A DNA stretch of 10,484 bases from Oscillospiraceae bacterium. Its GTDB lineage: Bacteria > Bacillota > Clostridia > Oscillospirales > Ruminococcaceae. How positions within the stretch are numbered: the stretch's first letter is position 1; each line of letters begins with the position of its first letter. The translations under genes and the position numbers were made by a program. Below the pieces are notes generated by a model. The model made no database searches, had not been told where the DNA came from, and worked only from the letters and a program-made list of their open reading frames with translations. This document shows positions 1 to 7,108 of this stretch, piece by piece. The DNA is taken from the NCBI GenBank assembly GCA_016296165.1, contig JAEDJV010000086.1, positions 1 to 10,484 of the forward strand. The letters run 5' to 3'.

Positions 1-237
1 GAATTTGAACGCTCCTATGTTTATGATTTTGAACATGTAGTTGTCAAATCACTCACGACTGATAATGATGAGTATATTGTTGCTGATAATGAGAGCATTG
101 ATTTGAAGGAAATTGCAATTTCTGATTTACTGTTGCAGCTTCCGTCCAAGATTCTTTGTGACGAAAACTGCAGGGGGTTATGTACTTCCTGTGGCTGCAA
201 TTTAAACGAATCACAGTGTGATTGCTTTTCATCTTAA
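1..237 (+). CDS. YceD/DUF177 family protein, 3' end only
   Basis: The frame is open from base 1 to a TAA at 235-237 and gives the last 78 residues; the start lies outside the window. The visible part has an acidic beta-rich stretch and then the family's C-terminal cysteine cluster (CDENCRGLCTSCGCNLN, followed by CDC), which looks like a metal-binding knuckle. This C-terminus directly upstream of rpmF is the classic context of YceD (DUF177), a family linked to 23S rRNA and ribosome biogenesis. Its stop is 25 bases before the rpmF ATG, so the two are almost certainly co-transcribed. The family call rests on the Cys motif and the neighbour; the exact role is not established by the sequence. Confidence 0.85.
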   Translation, partial: EFERSYVYDFEHVVVKSLTTDNDEYIVADNESIDLKEIAISDLLLQLPSKILCDENCRGLCTSCGCNLNESQCDCFSS

Positions 238-249
238 TTTATGCTTGAT

Positions 250-255
250 AGGAGG
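250..255 (+). promoter_or_regulatory. Ribosome binding site that fixes the rpmF start
   Basis: AGGAGG lies 7 bases before the ATG at 263. The same frame stays open further upstream to a GTG at 218, but that codon has no ribosome binding site, lies inside the preceding gene and would add 15 residues not found in L32 proteins. ATG 263 is therefore the start. Confidence 0.85.
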
Positions 256-262
256 TTTAATC

Positions 263-445
263 ATGGCTGTACCAAAGAGAAAAACGTCTAAAGCAAGACG
301 TGATAAAAGACGTTCAAATGTATGGAAGTTAGATGCTCCAGCATTCAGCAGATGTACAAACTGCGGAGAACTCACTTCACCACACAAGGTTTGCAAGAAC
401 TGTGGTTTCTATAAGGGCGTTGAGGTTATTAAGAAGGAAGCGTAA
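263..445 (+). CDS. rpmF: 50S ribosomal protein L32
   Basis: The 60-residue product is the usual length for bacterial L32 and starts with the family signature MAVPKRKTSKARRDKRR. It is a basic protein of the large ribosomal subunit. Residues 31-47 carry a zinc ribbon of two CxxC pairs (CTNC and CKNC, nine residues apart), so this is the zinc-binding form of L32 rather than the Cys-less paralogue some Firmicutes keep for zinc limitation. It lies 25 bases after the YceD gene, forming the common yceD-rpmF operon, and is followed by a strong terminator. The fatty-acid gene plsX, which often follows rpmF, is absent here; der follows instead. Confidence 0.97.
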   Translation: MAVPKRKTSKARRDKRRSNVWKLDAPAFSRCTNCGELTSPHKVCKNCGFYKGVEVIKKEA

Positions 446-462
446 AAGACAGCTTTCCGGTG

Positions 463-497
463 ATTAGAGGAGGAGCGATTCTCCTCTAATTTTTTTA
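463..497 (+). terminator. Rho-independent terminator after rpmF
   Basis: A perfect 10-base inverted repeat (attagaggag at 463-472 and ctcctctaat at 481-490) with an 8-base loop is followed at once by a run of six T, making eight of the next ten bases T. It begins 18 bases after the rpmF stop and ends the yceD-rpmF transcript. Confidence 0.9.
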
Positions 498-545
498 TTA
501 TATGAAACTTTTACAGATGAAAATTTATAATCAGGAGGTATTTTT

Positions 546-1874
546 ATGCCATTACCTGTGGTTGCGGTCGTAGGCCGCCCTAATGTAGGCAAATCTACAC
601 TTTTTAATAAATTAATTGGCAAACGCCTTTCAATAGTTGAAGATACTCCGGGAGTAACAAGAGACAGAATCTATTCAAAGTGCGAATGGAGAAACAGGGA
701 GTTTATGGTTGTTGATACAGGTGGTATCGAACCTAAGACAGACGATGTAATTCTTTCACAGATGAAGAGACAGGCTGAACTTGCAATTGAAAGGGCCGAT
801 GTTATAGTTCTTGTTACAGATGTAAGGTGCGGTGTTACTGCAAGCGACTATGATGTTGCAACAATGCTTCAGAAGAGTGGAAAACCAGTAATTCTTGCCG
901 TAAACAAATGTGATACAATCGGTGAGGTACCGCCGGAAGTTTACGAATTCTATAATCTCGGCCTGGGGGATCCGTTTCCGATTTCATCTGCACATGGTCA
1001 TGGTACCGGTGATCTTCTTGATGAATTGTTCAGGTTTTTCCCTGATGATAAGGATTCTGACTATGATGATGACTGTATAAAAGTTGCTGTTATCGGTAAG
1101 CCGAATGCCGGAAAGTCATCTCTTATCAATCGTATTGCAGGTGAGGAACGCGTTATTGTATCATCTATTGCGGGTACAACTCGTGACGCAACTGATACGA
1201 TGATTGAGAATGAACATGGAAAATTTGTTTTCATCGATACGGCTGGTATCAGAAAAAAATCAAAAGTTACGGAAAATATAGAAAGATACAGTGTTCTAAG
1301 AGCATATATGGCTGTTGACAGAGCTGATGTATGCATTATAGTAATAGACGCCGAAGAAGGATTCACTGAACAGGATTCAAAGGTGGCAGGTTATGCTCAC
1401 GAACAGGGCAAAGCTTCTATTGTTGCCGTTAACAAATGGGATCTTATCGAGAAAAACGACAAAACAATGGACGAATTCAGAACTAAGCTTGCAAACGATT
1501 TTAGTTTTATGTCCTATGTACCGTTTGTGTTTATATCTGCAAAAACCGGACAGAGAGTTGATAAGCTTTTTGAGATGATAGTACATGTAAACGATCAGAA
1601 CTCAATGAGAATATCAACAGGTATGCTTAACGATGTTCTTGCATATGCTACTACAAGAGTACAGCCACCTTCAGACAAGGGTAAGAGACTTAAGATTTAT
1701 TATATGACTCAGCCTTCTACAAAACCTCCAACGTTCGTTACTTTTGTAAATAAGGCAGAACTCTTTCATTTTTCATATCAGAGATATATTGAAAATCAGA
1801 TTCGATCAACCTTCGGTCTTGATGGTACACCTGTCCGGTTTATCGTCAGGGAACGCGGTAAAGATAATGGCTGA
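546..1874 (+). CDS. der: Ribosome-assembly GTPase Der (EngA)
   Basis: Der is an essential GTPase with two tandem G domains that acts in late assembly of the 50S subunit. In this 442-residue protein (typical length) the first G domain has its P-loop GRPNVGKS at 10-17, DTPGVTRD at 33-40, DTGG at 57-60 and NKCD at 120-123. The second has GKPNAGKS at 184-191, AGTTRDA around 209-215, DTAG at 231-234 and NKWD at 296-299. An acidic linker (about 167-176) separates them, and residues from about 353 onward form the C-terminal KH-like RNA-binding domain with the usual RKRL-type basic stretch. The start is set by AGGAGG 7 bases upstream of the ATG. It heads a cluster with plsY, 20 bases downstream. Nothing is missing or broken. 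Confidence 0.97.
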   Translation: MPLPVVAVVGRPNVGKSTLFNKLIGKRLSIVEDTPGVTRDRIYSKCEWRNREFMVVDTGGIEPKTDDVILSQMKRQAELAIERADVIVLVTDVRCGVTASDYDVATMLQKSGKPVILAVNKCDTIGEVPPEVYEFYNLGLGDPFPISSAHGHGTGDLLDELFRFFPDDKDSDYDDDCIKVAVIGKPNAGKSSLINRIAGEERVIVSSIAGTTRDATDTMIENEHGKFVFIDTAGIRKKSKVTENIERYSVLRAYMAVDRADVCIIVIDAEEGFTEQDSKVAGYAHEQGKASIVAVNKWDLIEKNDKTMDEFRTKLANDFSFMSYVPFVFISAKTGQRVDKLFEMIVHVNDQNSMRISTGMLNDVLAYATTRVQPPSDKGKRLKIYYMTQPSTKPPTFVTFVNKAELFHFSYQRYIENQIRSTFGLDGTPVRFIVRERGKDNG

Positions 1875-1894
1875 TAGCAGACGGGGGACAGATT

Positions 1895-2545
1895 ATGCTG
1901 ACATTTATTATAATATTATGCTTTGCTGCAGCTTATCTCATCGGAAGCTGTAACTCTGCGATTATTATTATAAAACTTTTAAAACATGAGGACATCAGAA
2001 ACTTCGGAAGCAAAAATGCCGGTCTTACCAATGTACTGAGATGTTTCGGTAAGGGACCTGCACTTGCTACTCTTATTACGGATCTTCTCAAGGGTTCACT
2101 TACTATATTGTTAATAAAGTTTATTGTTTCACGGGCAGGTTTTGAAGGCGATATTATGACTATAGGATATATATCAGGATTTCTTGTAATGCTAGGTCAT
2201 ATATTTCCTGTATATTACGGATTTAAAGGGGGCAAGGGAGTTCTTGTTGCAGCAACAGTTCTGCTGGCTATAGATATAAAGACTTTTGCTGTAGTTATTC
2301 CTTTGTTTGCAGTAATGCTCATGCTGACAAAATATGTTTCAGTTTCATCTATTACAGCAGCAGCAGCTTATCCTGTAGTTACTTTTGTTCTTCAGCGTTT
2401 TGTAAGCGGCTTTGAAATGAAAACAGTTCTTATTCATACCGGGCTTGTTTGTCTTAACAGTATACTGATTATATATATGCATCGTGCAAATATTCAGCGA
2501 CTCAGAAACGGAAATGAAAATAAATTTTCGTTTAAGAAAAGCTAA
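1895..2545 (+). CDS. plsY: Glycerol-3-phosphate acyltransferase PlsY
   Basis: PlsY is an integral membrane enzyme that moves an acyl group from acyl-phosphate to glycerol-3-phosphate, giving lysophosphatidic acid, the first committed step of phospholipid synthesis in most Gram-positives. The 216-residue product is of normal length and strongly hydrophobic with about five to six membrane segments. Conserved loops are visible: GSKNAGLTNVLR at 38-49 (family GSxNxGxTNxxR), DLLKG at 63-67, GHIFPVYYGFKGGKGV at 101-116 with the active-site GGKG, and the C-terminal HRANIQRLRNGNE at 196-208. It lies 20 bases after der and 19 before gpsA, which supplies its substrate. The ribosome binding site (GGGGGA) is weaker than those of its neighbours. 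PlsX, which makes the acyl-phosphate, is not in the window. Confidence 0.95.
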   Translation: MLTFIIILCFAAAYLIGSCNSAIIIIKLLKHEDIRNFGSKNAGLTNVLRCFGKGPALATLITDLLKGSLTILLIKFIVSRAGFEGDIMTIGYISGFLVMLGHIFPVYYGFKGGKGVLVAATVLLAIDIKTFAVVIPLFAVMLMLTKYVSVSSITAAAAYPVVTFVLQRFVSGFEMKTVLIHTGLVCLNSILIIYMHRANIQRLRNGNENKFSFKKS

Positions 2546-2564
2546 CGATAGGGAGGAATAGACT

Positions 2565-3566
2565 ATGTCAAAAATAGTGATACTTGGTGCAGGTGCTTTC
2601 GGAATAAGCATTGCGATAATGGCTGCAGAATCAGGACACATTGTAACAATGTGGTCTGCTTTTGAGAGTGAAGTGGAAGCTCTCTGCAGAGACAGAGAAC
2701 ACAAGGATAAGCTTCCTGGAGTAAAGATTTCTGAAGAAATAAAGTTTACTTCAGATATATCATGCATAACAGGGGCTGATATGGTCGTTATAGGTGTACC
2801 GTCTATATTTGTTCGTAAAGTAGTAAGACAGGCTGCACCTTTTATAACCCCTGAGATGATTATTGTTAATACAAGCAAGGGTCTTGAAGATGAAACATAT
2901 CTTAGAATGAGTCAGGTTATCAGAGAAGAGATAAAAGATTCACCAATCGTTGTACTTTCCGGACCTTCACACGCAGAGGAAGTTGCAAGAAATATCCCTA
3001 CAACAATTTCAGCAGCCTCTGAAAATACCGAAGCTGCAGTAAAAGTACAGGATGCACTCTCTAACAAATATCTCAGAATATATCTTAATGATGATGTCAT
3101 AGGATGTGAACTCGGCGGTTCACTTAAGAACATAATAGCACTTTGTGCGGGTATCTGTGACGGTCTGGGTTATGGCGACAATACAATAGCTGCACTTATG
3201 ACCAGAGGTATAACAGAGATAGCACGTCTTGGCGTTGCTATGGGAGCAAGGCTGGACACATTTTTCGGTCTTACCGGAATAGGTGATCTTATCGTAACAT
3301 GTACGAGTCTTCACAGCAGGAATCGTCGTGCCGGTACCCTTATCGGAAAAGGTGTCTTACCGGATGATGCTGTAAAACAGGTAGGTACTGTTGAGGGATA
3401 TTACTGCTGTAAGGCAGCATATGGTCTCAGCAGAAAAATGAACGTTGAGATGCCGATTACCGAAGAACTTTACAGGGTACTTTTTGAAAACGGAGATGTT
3501 AATGTACCGCTTTCTAATCTAATGAACAGACCAAGCAGACATGAGAGGGAAACACCTCTTGTTTAA
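2565..3566 (+). CDS. gpsA: NAD(P)-dependent glycerol-3-phosphate dehydrogenase
   Basis: GpsA reduces dihydroxyacetone phosphate to sn-glycerol-3-phosphate in the cytoplasm, providing the phospholipid backbone acylated by PlsY. The product of 333 residues has an N-terminal Rossmann fold with GAGAFG at 8-13, NTSKG at 102-106 and GPSHAEEVA at 133-141. The C-terminal helical domain holds GGSLKNIIALCAG at 184-196, in which K188 matches the conserved catalytic lysine, then GLTGIGDLIVTCTS at 235-248 and SRNRRAG at 251-257. All family landmarks are intact and the length is usual. GGGAGGA stands 8 bases before the ATG. It is the last gene of the der-plsY-gpsA cluster and is followed by a hairpin. Confidence 0.97.
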   Translation: MSKIVILGAGAFGISIAIMAAESGHIVTMWSAFESEVEALCRDREHKDKLPGVKISEEIKFTSDISCITGADMVVIGVPSIFVRKVVRQAAPFITPEMIIVNTSKGLEDETYLRMSQVIREEIKDSPIVVLSGPSHAEEVARNIPTTISAASENTEAAVKVQDALSNKYLRIYLNDDVIGCELGGSLKNIIALCAGICDGLGYGDNTIAALMTRGITEIARLGVAMGARLDTFFGLTGIGDLIVTCTSLHSRNRRAGTLIGKGVLPDDAVKQVGTVEGYYCCKAAYGLSRKMNVEMPITEELYRVLFENGDVNVPLSNLMNRPSRHERETPLV

Positions 3567-3571
3567 AACAG

Positions 3572-3599
3572 ATGCCGTCTCATTTTGAGACGGCGTTTA
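3572..3599 (+). terminator. Hairpin terminator after gpsA
   Basis: Perfect 9-base arms gccgtctca (3574-3582) and tgagacggc (3586-3594) enclose a 3-base loop; one G-T and one A-T pair extend the stem. The stem is GC-rich for this genome and starts six bases after the gpsA stop. The following T tract is poor (gtttat), so it may be a leaky terminator or mainly an RNA-end stabiliser, letting some transcripts run on into the diguanylate cyclase gene. Confidence 0.75.
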
Positions 3600-3624
3600 T
3601 CAAATTGGAAAGGATTGTGAATTT

Positions 3625-5433
3625 ATGTTTTTTGATTATTCTGATACAGACTCATCATATCGTATTGGAAAAGTAACGATAGATAAAAGCTTTCATACAC
3701 AGAGCGCGGATGAAAATTTTTATAATTACTTTTGTAATGATACTTTGTACTCGATGACCAGAACAATTCATCCGGATGATCTGGAGCTATTTAAGGAAAC
3801 GGTAAATTCACTGTCTGATGATGAGGTAAAATACAGTCTGATTCGAATGAAAAGGACTTCCGGTGAATACAAATGGATGATAGTCAAGATGTCTGTAAAT
3901 ATACAAATGCTTGCGAGAGGCAGGAGATACACAGATATCATCGTTAAGGATGCACTTCTTCTTGAAAAAAATACTACTGGTCTTGAAAATATAATAGACC
4001 GTTTCAGGTTCCTTATGAGTGTTCAGGAATCTATAATTTTTGAGTACGAAAGTCATACGGGAAAATTTTATATTTACTCATTTGATTATAATGCCAATAC
4101 AGTCTTTTTCAACGAAGATTTTGATTATTTTCATTTTCATGTTCTTTCTGAAAATATGATTGCTGAAGCAAGCAGAGACACTTTTGAGAGTTTCTATGAG
4201 AGTGTGAAAAACGGTATTTCCAGATTTAGATTTGAACTTGAAACAGGAATTCTGACAAACGGAGAACAGATTCAGTCTCAGGAATTCAGTGGGTTTACTG
4301 TTACTGACGGTGAGGGCAGGAAAACAGTTCTTGGACTTATCTCACCTAAAAATACTGAAGAAGAGGCGTTTTCAGCATCCAATCCTGCTTATGAGGCAAA
4401 TCTTGATCCGCTTACTCGTCTTTTCAACAAAAAAGCCATTACCAACTATGCTCTGTCAAGAATAGAATCCGGTGCAGTTGGGTCAGTTACTATTGTAATT
4501 ATAGATGTTGATAATTTCAAGTACATAAATGATACATACGGGCATTTATTCGGTGATGAAATCATCTGCACAGCAGCTTCAGTATTAAAAAAGGAGACGG
4601 GGTCAAAAGGTGTTGCCGGCAGAATAGGCGGAGACGAGTTTATGCTTGTGCTTGATAATATTTCCGATGAGATGGAGCTTAGAAGTATTCTTCGTGCTGT
4701 GCGTTCAAACATAGAAGTACTCTGTGCGGAAAAAACTGATGGATTAAAGGTAACCTGCTCAATGGGTACAGCCGCATATCCATATGATGCAGATTCGTAT
4801 CAGCAGCTGTTTATGACCGCTGATAAGGCACTGTATATTGCAAAGGAAAAGGGAAAAGACCGATATGTAATCTATAACAAAGAAAAACATGGTGAGATAA
4901 ATCATCAGGTGAATACTATTTCAACTGGTTCGTCTTTGGGTCTCTCCTCAGCTCCCGGAAAAGCATCAGCTGTTGGAAACCTGATTTCTGATTATGCGTT
5001 ATCCGGAAAAATTACTCTTATGGAGGCGCTTGAAATAATCGGAAAAAAATTTGAGCTGGACAGGATTGGAATATTTGCAGGGGATAATTTATCCTGTTTA
5101 TATTCATGGCCTGAATCTGATGAAAAAAATGATGCTCTTTATATTTTAAATGAAAGATATTCAGAAAATTTTTCAGACGACAATGTCTTTGTAATAGATA
5201 ATACGGATATTCTTGAAGGAAGATACTCTGAAGCTTTTTCCAGACTTATAAGAAACGGAGTAAATGCTGCAGTTCAGTATGTTTACAGAGAAGACGGCAA
5301 AATAAAAGGGTATATGACTTATGAACTTCTCGGACATTATAAAAAATGGCCTCAGATGGATGTGAACTTTATGAATGTACTTTCAAAAATAATTTTTGAA
5401 ACAATTTTTAAGGGAGAAAATAAACATGGGTAA
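3625..5433 (+). CDS. Sensory diguanylate cyclase: PAS-like, GGDEF, GAF-like
   Basis: This 602-residue protein is likely to make cyclic di-GMP from two GTP. Residues 15-110 look like a PAS_3-type fold (HPDDLELF at 49-56; RTSGEYKWM at 77-85), and 125-240 like a second, more diverged PAS. The GGDEF domain spans about 258-417: DPLTRLFNK at 261-269, DVDNFKYIND at 294-303 with metal-binding D294, YGHLFGD at 305-311, and intact RIGGDEF at 333-339. The inhibitory RxxD site is absent: its place (326-329) reads GSKG. Residues about 445-597 form a C-terminal GAF-like domain, an unusual place for a sensor module. No EAL domain, signal peptide or membrane segment is seen, so it should be cytosolic. No promoter was identified in the 58 bases upstream. 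The start is supported by GGAAAGGA 9 bases before the ATG. GGDEF activity is well supported; the sensed ligand is unknown. Confidence 0.88.
   Translation: MFFDYSDTDSSYRIGKVTIDKSFHTQSADENFYNYFCNDTLYSMTRTIHPDDLELFKETVNSLSDDEVKYSLIRMKRTSGEYKWMIVKMSVNIQMLARGRRYTDIIVKDALLLEKNTTGLENIIDRFRFLMSVQESIIFEYESHTGKFYIYSFDYNANTVFFNEDFDYFHFHVLSENMIAEASRDTFESFYESVKNGISRFRFELETGILTNGEQIQSQEFSGFTVTDGEGRKTVLGLISPKNTEEEAFSASNPAYEANLDPLTRLFNKKAITNYALSRIESGAVGSVTIVIIDVDNFKYINDTYGHLFGDEIICTAASVLKKETGSKGVAGRIGGDEFMLVLDNISDEMELRSILRAVRSNIEVLCAEKTDGLKVTCSMGTAAYPYDADSYQQLFMTADKALYIAKEKGKDRYVIYNKEKHGEINHQVNTISTGSSLGLSSAPGKASAVGNLISDYALSGKITLMEALEIIGKKFELDRIGIFAGDNLSCLYSWPESDEKNDALYILNERYSENFSDDNVFVIDNTDILEGRYSEAFSRLIRNGVNAAVQYVYREDGKIKGYMTYELLGHYKKWPQMDVNFMNVLSKIIFETIFKGENKHG
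5411..5416 (+). promoter_or_regulatory. Ribosome binding site that fixes the flavin reductase start
   Basis: AGGGAG, 9 bases before ATG 5426, lies inside the last codons of the upstream gene. The frame is open to an ATG at 5396, but that start lacks a ribosome binding site and would add a ten-residue leader unlike the family, whose N-terminus is close to MGKVVWNPG. Confidence 0.7.
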
Positions 5434-6007
5434 AGTAGTATGGAATCCGGGAACTCTTCTTGCACCGCTTCCGGCAGTTCTGGTATCATGTGGAACTATG
5501 GAAAAAGCAAATGTACTTACAGTAGCATGGACAGGAATAATTAATACCCATCCGGCAATGACCTATATATCGGTCAGACCTTCGAGACATTCATACGATA
5601 TGATTAAGGAAACGGGCGAGTTTGTAATTAATCTTACTACTTCAGCAATGGTGCGTACTGTTGATTTTTGCGGTGTAAGGTCAGGAAACAAGCTTGATAA
5701 AATTGAAAAATGCAGTCTCCATAAAGAGAAAGCGAGTAAAGTGTCTGCTCCGATTATATCTGAAAGTCCTCTGAGTCTGGAATGCAAAGTAACAGAGATA
5801 AAGCATCTTGGTACACATGATATGTTTATAGCCGAGATTGTCGCAGTAGATATAGAAGACAGATTTATTGACAGTAAAGGTAAATTAAACCTTCAGCAGG
5901 CGGGACTTATGGCATATTCTCACGGCGAATACTTCTCACTTGGAAGAAAACTTGGAGAATTCGGATATTCCGTAAGAAAAAAAAATAAAAACACTAAAAG
6001 GAAATAA
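5426..6007 (+). CDS. Flavin reductase-like FMN-binding protein (flavoredoxin type)
   Basis: The 193-residue product matches the flavin reductase-like split-barrel family in length and landmarks: NVLTVAWTG at 29-37, the SVRPSRHS phosphate-contact stretch at 49-56, GEFVINL at 64-70, DFCGVRSGNKLDK at 80-92, and the clostridial tail motif YSHGEYFSLGRKLGEFG at 164-180. Such proteins bind FMN and act in the cytoplasm as NAD(P)H:flavin reductases or electron carriers; the partner cannot be told. It overlaps the 3' end of the diguanylate cyclase gene by 8 bases, so the two are probably translationally coupled. Its lysine-rich tail (RKKNKNTKRK) is partly encoded by the left arm of the downstream terminator and may be a by-product of that. 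Family assignment is firm; the reaction is not. Confidence 0.88.
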   Translation: MGKVVWNPGTLLAPLPAVLVSCGTMEKANVLTVAWTGIINTHPAMTYISVRPSRHSYDMIKETGEFVINLTTSAMVRTVDFCGVRSGNKLDKIEKCSLHKEKASKVSAPIISESPLSLECKVTEIKHLGTHDMFIAEIVAVDIEDRFIDSKGKLNLQQAGLMAYSHGEYFSLGRKLGEFGYSVRKKNKNTKRK

Positions 6008-6027
6008 AATCCTTTTAGTGTTTTTTT
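5987..6027. terminator. Bidirectional terminator shared by two convergent genes
   Basis: A perfect 16-base inverted repeat (arms 5987-6002 and 6010-6025) with a 7-base loop. On the plus strand the stem runs into a T tract (6019-6027 is nearly all T); on the minus strand it runs into the complement of the A-rich stretch 5976-5991, also a T tract. The stop codon of the flavin reductase gene (6005-6007) lies in the loop, and that of the AraC gene (6015-6017 on the minus strand) lies in the right arm, so the element is built from the ends of both genes. Confidence 0.92.
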
Positions 6028-6788
6028 CTGTATTCTGAAGGTGTGAAACCGGTTATTTTTTTAAACTGTCTCATAAAATGTACGTCGCTGTCGTAGCCGC
6101 ACATCGCTGCAATTGATGAAACTGTTTTCTGGGTGGATTCAAGGAGTTGACATGCCAGTTTGATTTTGCTTTCGATAACGTCATTTATGCATGTTATTCC
6201 AAAGGCATCACGATACAGCATCTGAAAATAAGAACGGCTCAGATTGACCTGACGGCATATGGAATCCACAGTCCATTTTTCATTGGGATTACTGTAAATC
6301 TTTCTTCTTACTTCAAGAAGTTTATCATAGTAAGGTAGTTTTCCGGATGGAATTTCTGATTTTACTTCGTTTCCAAGTACCATAAAAAGAGACGAAACAT
6401 ACTGTCCGAGCAGTTCATTTTTGTGAGTACTAAGGTTATAATACTCGTTTAGTATAATGTTTAGCAGATAATCAGTTTTACTGCATGATGATAGCTGATA
6501 CAGGGTATTTGCACTGAGGTCATAAGGAATTATAGTATTGGCATTCCCGTCGGATTTCAGAGTCAGACGATCAAAAACCAGAACCTCACCTGTAGCAAAT
6601 ATGTTGTACTGAGTATCTCTGTCAATGATAATAAAAGAATTTTTATATTTTTGAGTATAATTCCCGTTTATACAGAAGACAGCGGGAGATTTTAGAATAT
6701 ACAGAACCAGACAGTCTTCAGGACTTTTCAGGGAAGGTCGGTAAAATTCATCCTGTCTGCAGCTTATACTTATATCGTTAATAATCAT
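6015..6788 (-). CDS. AraC family transcriptional regulator
   Basis: This 257-residue protein has an N-terminal beta-rich region (about 1-95) resembling the AraC-type cupin ligand pocket, a helical linker (about 100-165), and a C-terminal AraC/XylS DNA-binding domain with two helix-turn-helix units. The first covers WTVDSICRQVNLSRSYFQMLYRDAFG (172-197, written in full only for its ends WTVDSI and DAFG); the second covers TVSSIAAMCGYDSDVHFMR at 222-240, followed by the hallmark FKKITGFTPSEYRK at 242-255. AAGGAA lies 11 bases before its ATG. It faces away from the pectate lyase gene across a shared 327-base promoter region, the usual arrangement for an AraC regulator and its target, so control of pectin use by a pectin-derived sugar is a reasonable inference. 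No membrane segment is seen. Confidence 0.92.
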   Translation of the reverse strand: MIINDISISCRQDEFYRPSLKSPEDCLVLYILKSPAVFCINGNYTQKYKNSFIIIDRDTQYNIFATGEVLVFDRLTLKSDGNANTIIPYDLSANTLYQLSSCSKTDYLLNIILNEYYNLSTHKNELLGQYVSSLFMVLGNEVKSEIPSGKLPYYDKLLEVRRKIYSNPNEKWTVDSICRQVNLSRSYFQMLYRDAFGITCINDVIESKIKLACQLLESTQKTVSSIAAMCGYDSDVHFMRQFKKITGFTPSEYRKKH

Positions 6789-6827
6789 GATAGTATTTTT
6801 CCTTGTGAATGTGTGTAATATGTAATA

Positions 6828-6856
6828 ATTGTATCATAGATTAGATATAAAAGCAA
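6828..6856 (-). promoter_or_regulatory. Promoter of the AraC regulator gene
   Basis: On the minus strand TTGCTT (6851-6856) and TACAAT (6828-6833) are separated by exactly 17 bases, a good sigma-A type match. Transcription would start near 6821, about 33 bases before the ATG. An inverted repeat (aaaagc-aa-gctttt, 6849-6862) covers the -35 box and could be an operator for autoregulation. Confidence 0.65.
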
Positions 6857-6989
6857 GCTTTTTGCTAGTATAATCAATATATTTGTGATATAATAACATC
6901 AAAATAACTAATAATTTGTACTGATATATAGTTTGTTACTCGTACTGAAATAAAAGACAATTGGTTAGTATGCATAATATAATAAATCA

Positions 6990-7018
6990 TTGATTTTGAC
7001 TCTGTAAAATTATATAAT
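6990..7018 (+). promoter_or_regulatory. Promoter of the pectate lyase gene
   Basis: TTGATT (6990-6995) and a consensus TATAAT (7013-7018) are 17 bases apart. Transcription would start near 7025, leaving a leader of about 90 bases before the ATG at 7116. The gtactga repeats lie 40-70 bases upstream of the -35 box, a plausible place for an activator. Confidence 0.68.
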
Positions 7019-7102
7019 AATATCATAGGATGGAACAGATGATAGTTTAGAACTGAATTTCTGTTACGAATTTGTGAATGTGTATAAAAATTTATTAATT
7101 AT

Positions 7103-7108
7103 GGAGGA
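7103..7108 (+). promoter_or_regulatory. Ribosome binding site that fixes the pectate lyase start
   Basis: GGAGGA lies 7 bases before ATG 7116. The frame remains open to a GTG at 7074, but that would put 14 non-signal residues before an otherwise ideal signal peptide and has no ribosome binding site. Confidence 0.85.

Noticed and set aside
502..531. Possible promoter for der (TATAAT at 526-531, atgaaa at 502-507)
   Set aside because: The -35 match is poor, and the predicted start would fall inside the der ribosome binding site (533-538), so it would not give a normal message. The der promoter was not identified.
2345..2878. Minus-strand open frame of 177 residues across plsY and gpsA
   Set aside because: It is antisense to two intact conserved genes, has no recognisable motif and no ribosome binding site.
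6862..6894. Second plus-strand promoter (TTGCTA 6862-6867, TATAAT 6889-6894)
   Set aside because: The spacer is 21 bases, too long for a good sigma-A promoter; the 6990-7018 promoter has ideal spacing.
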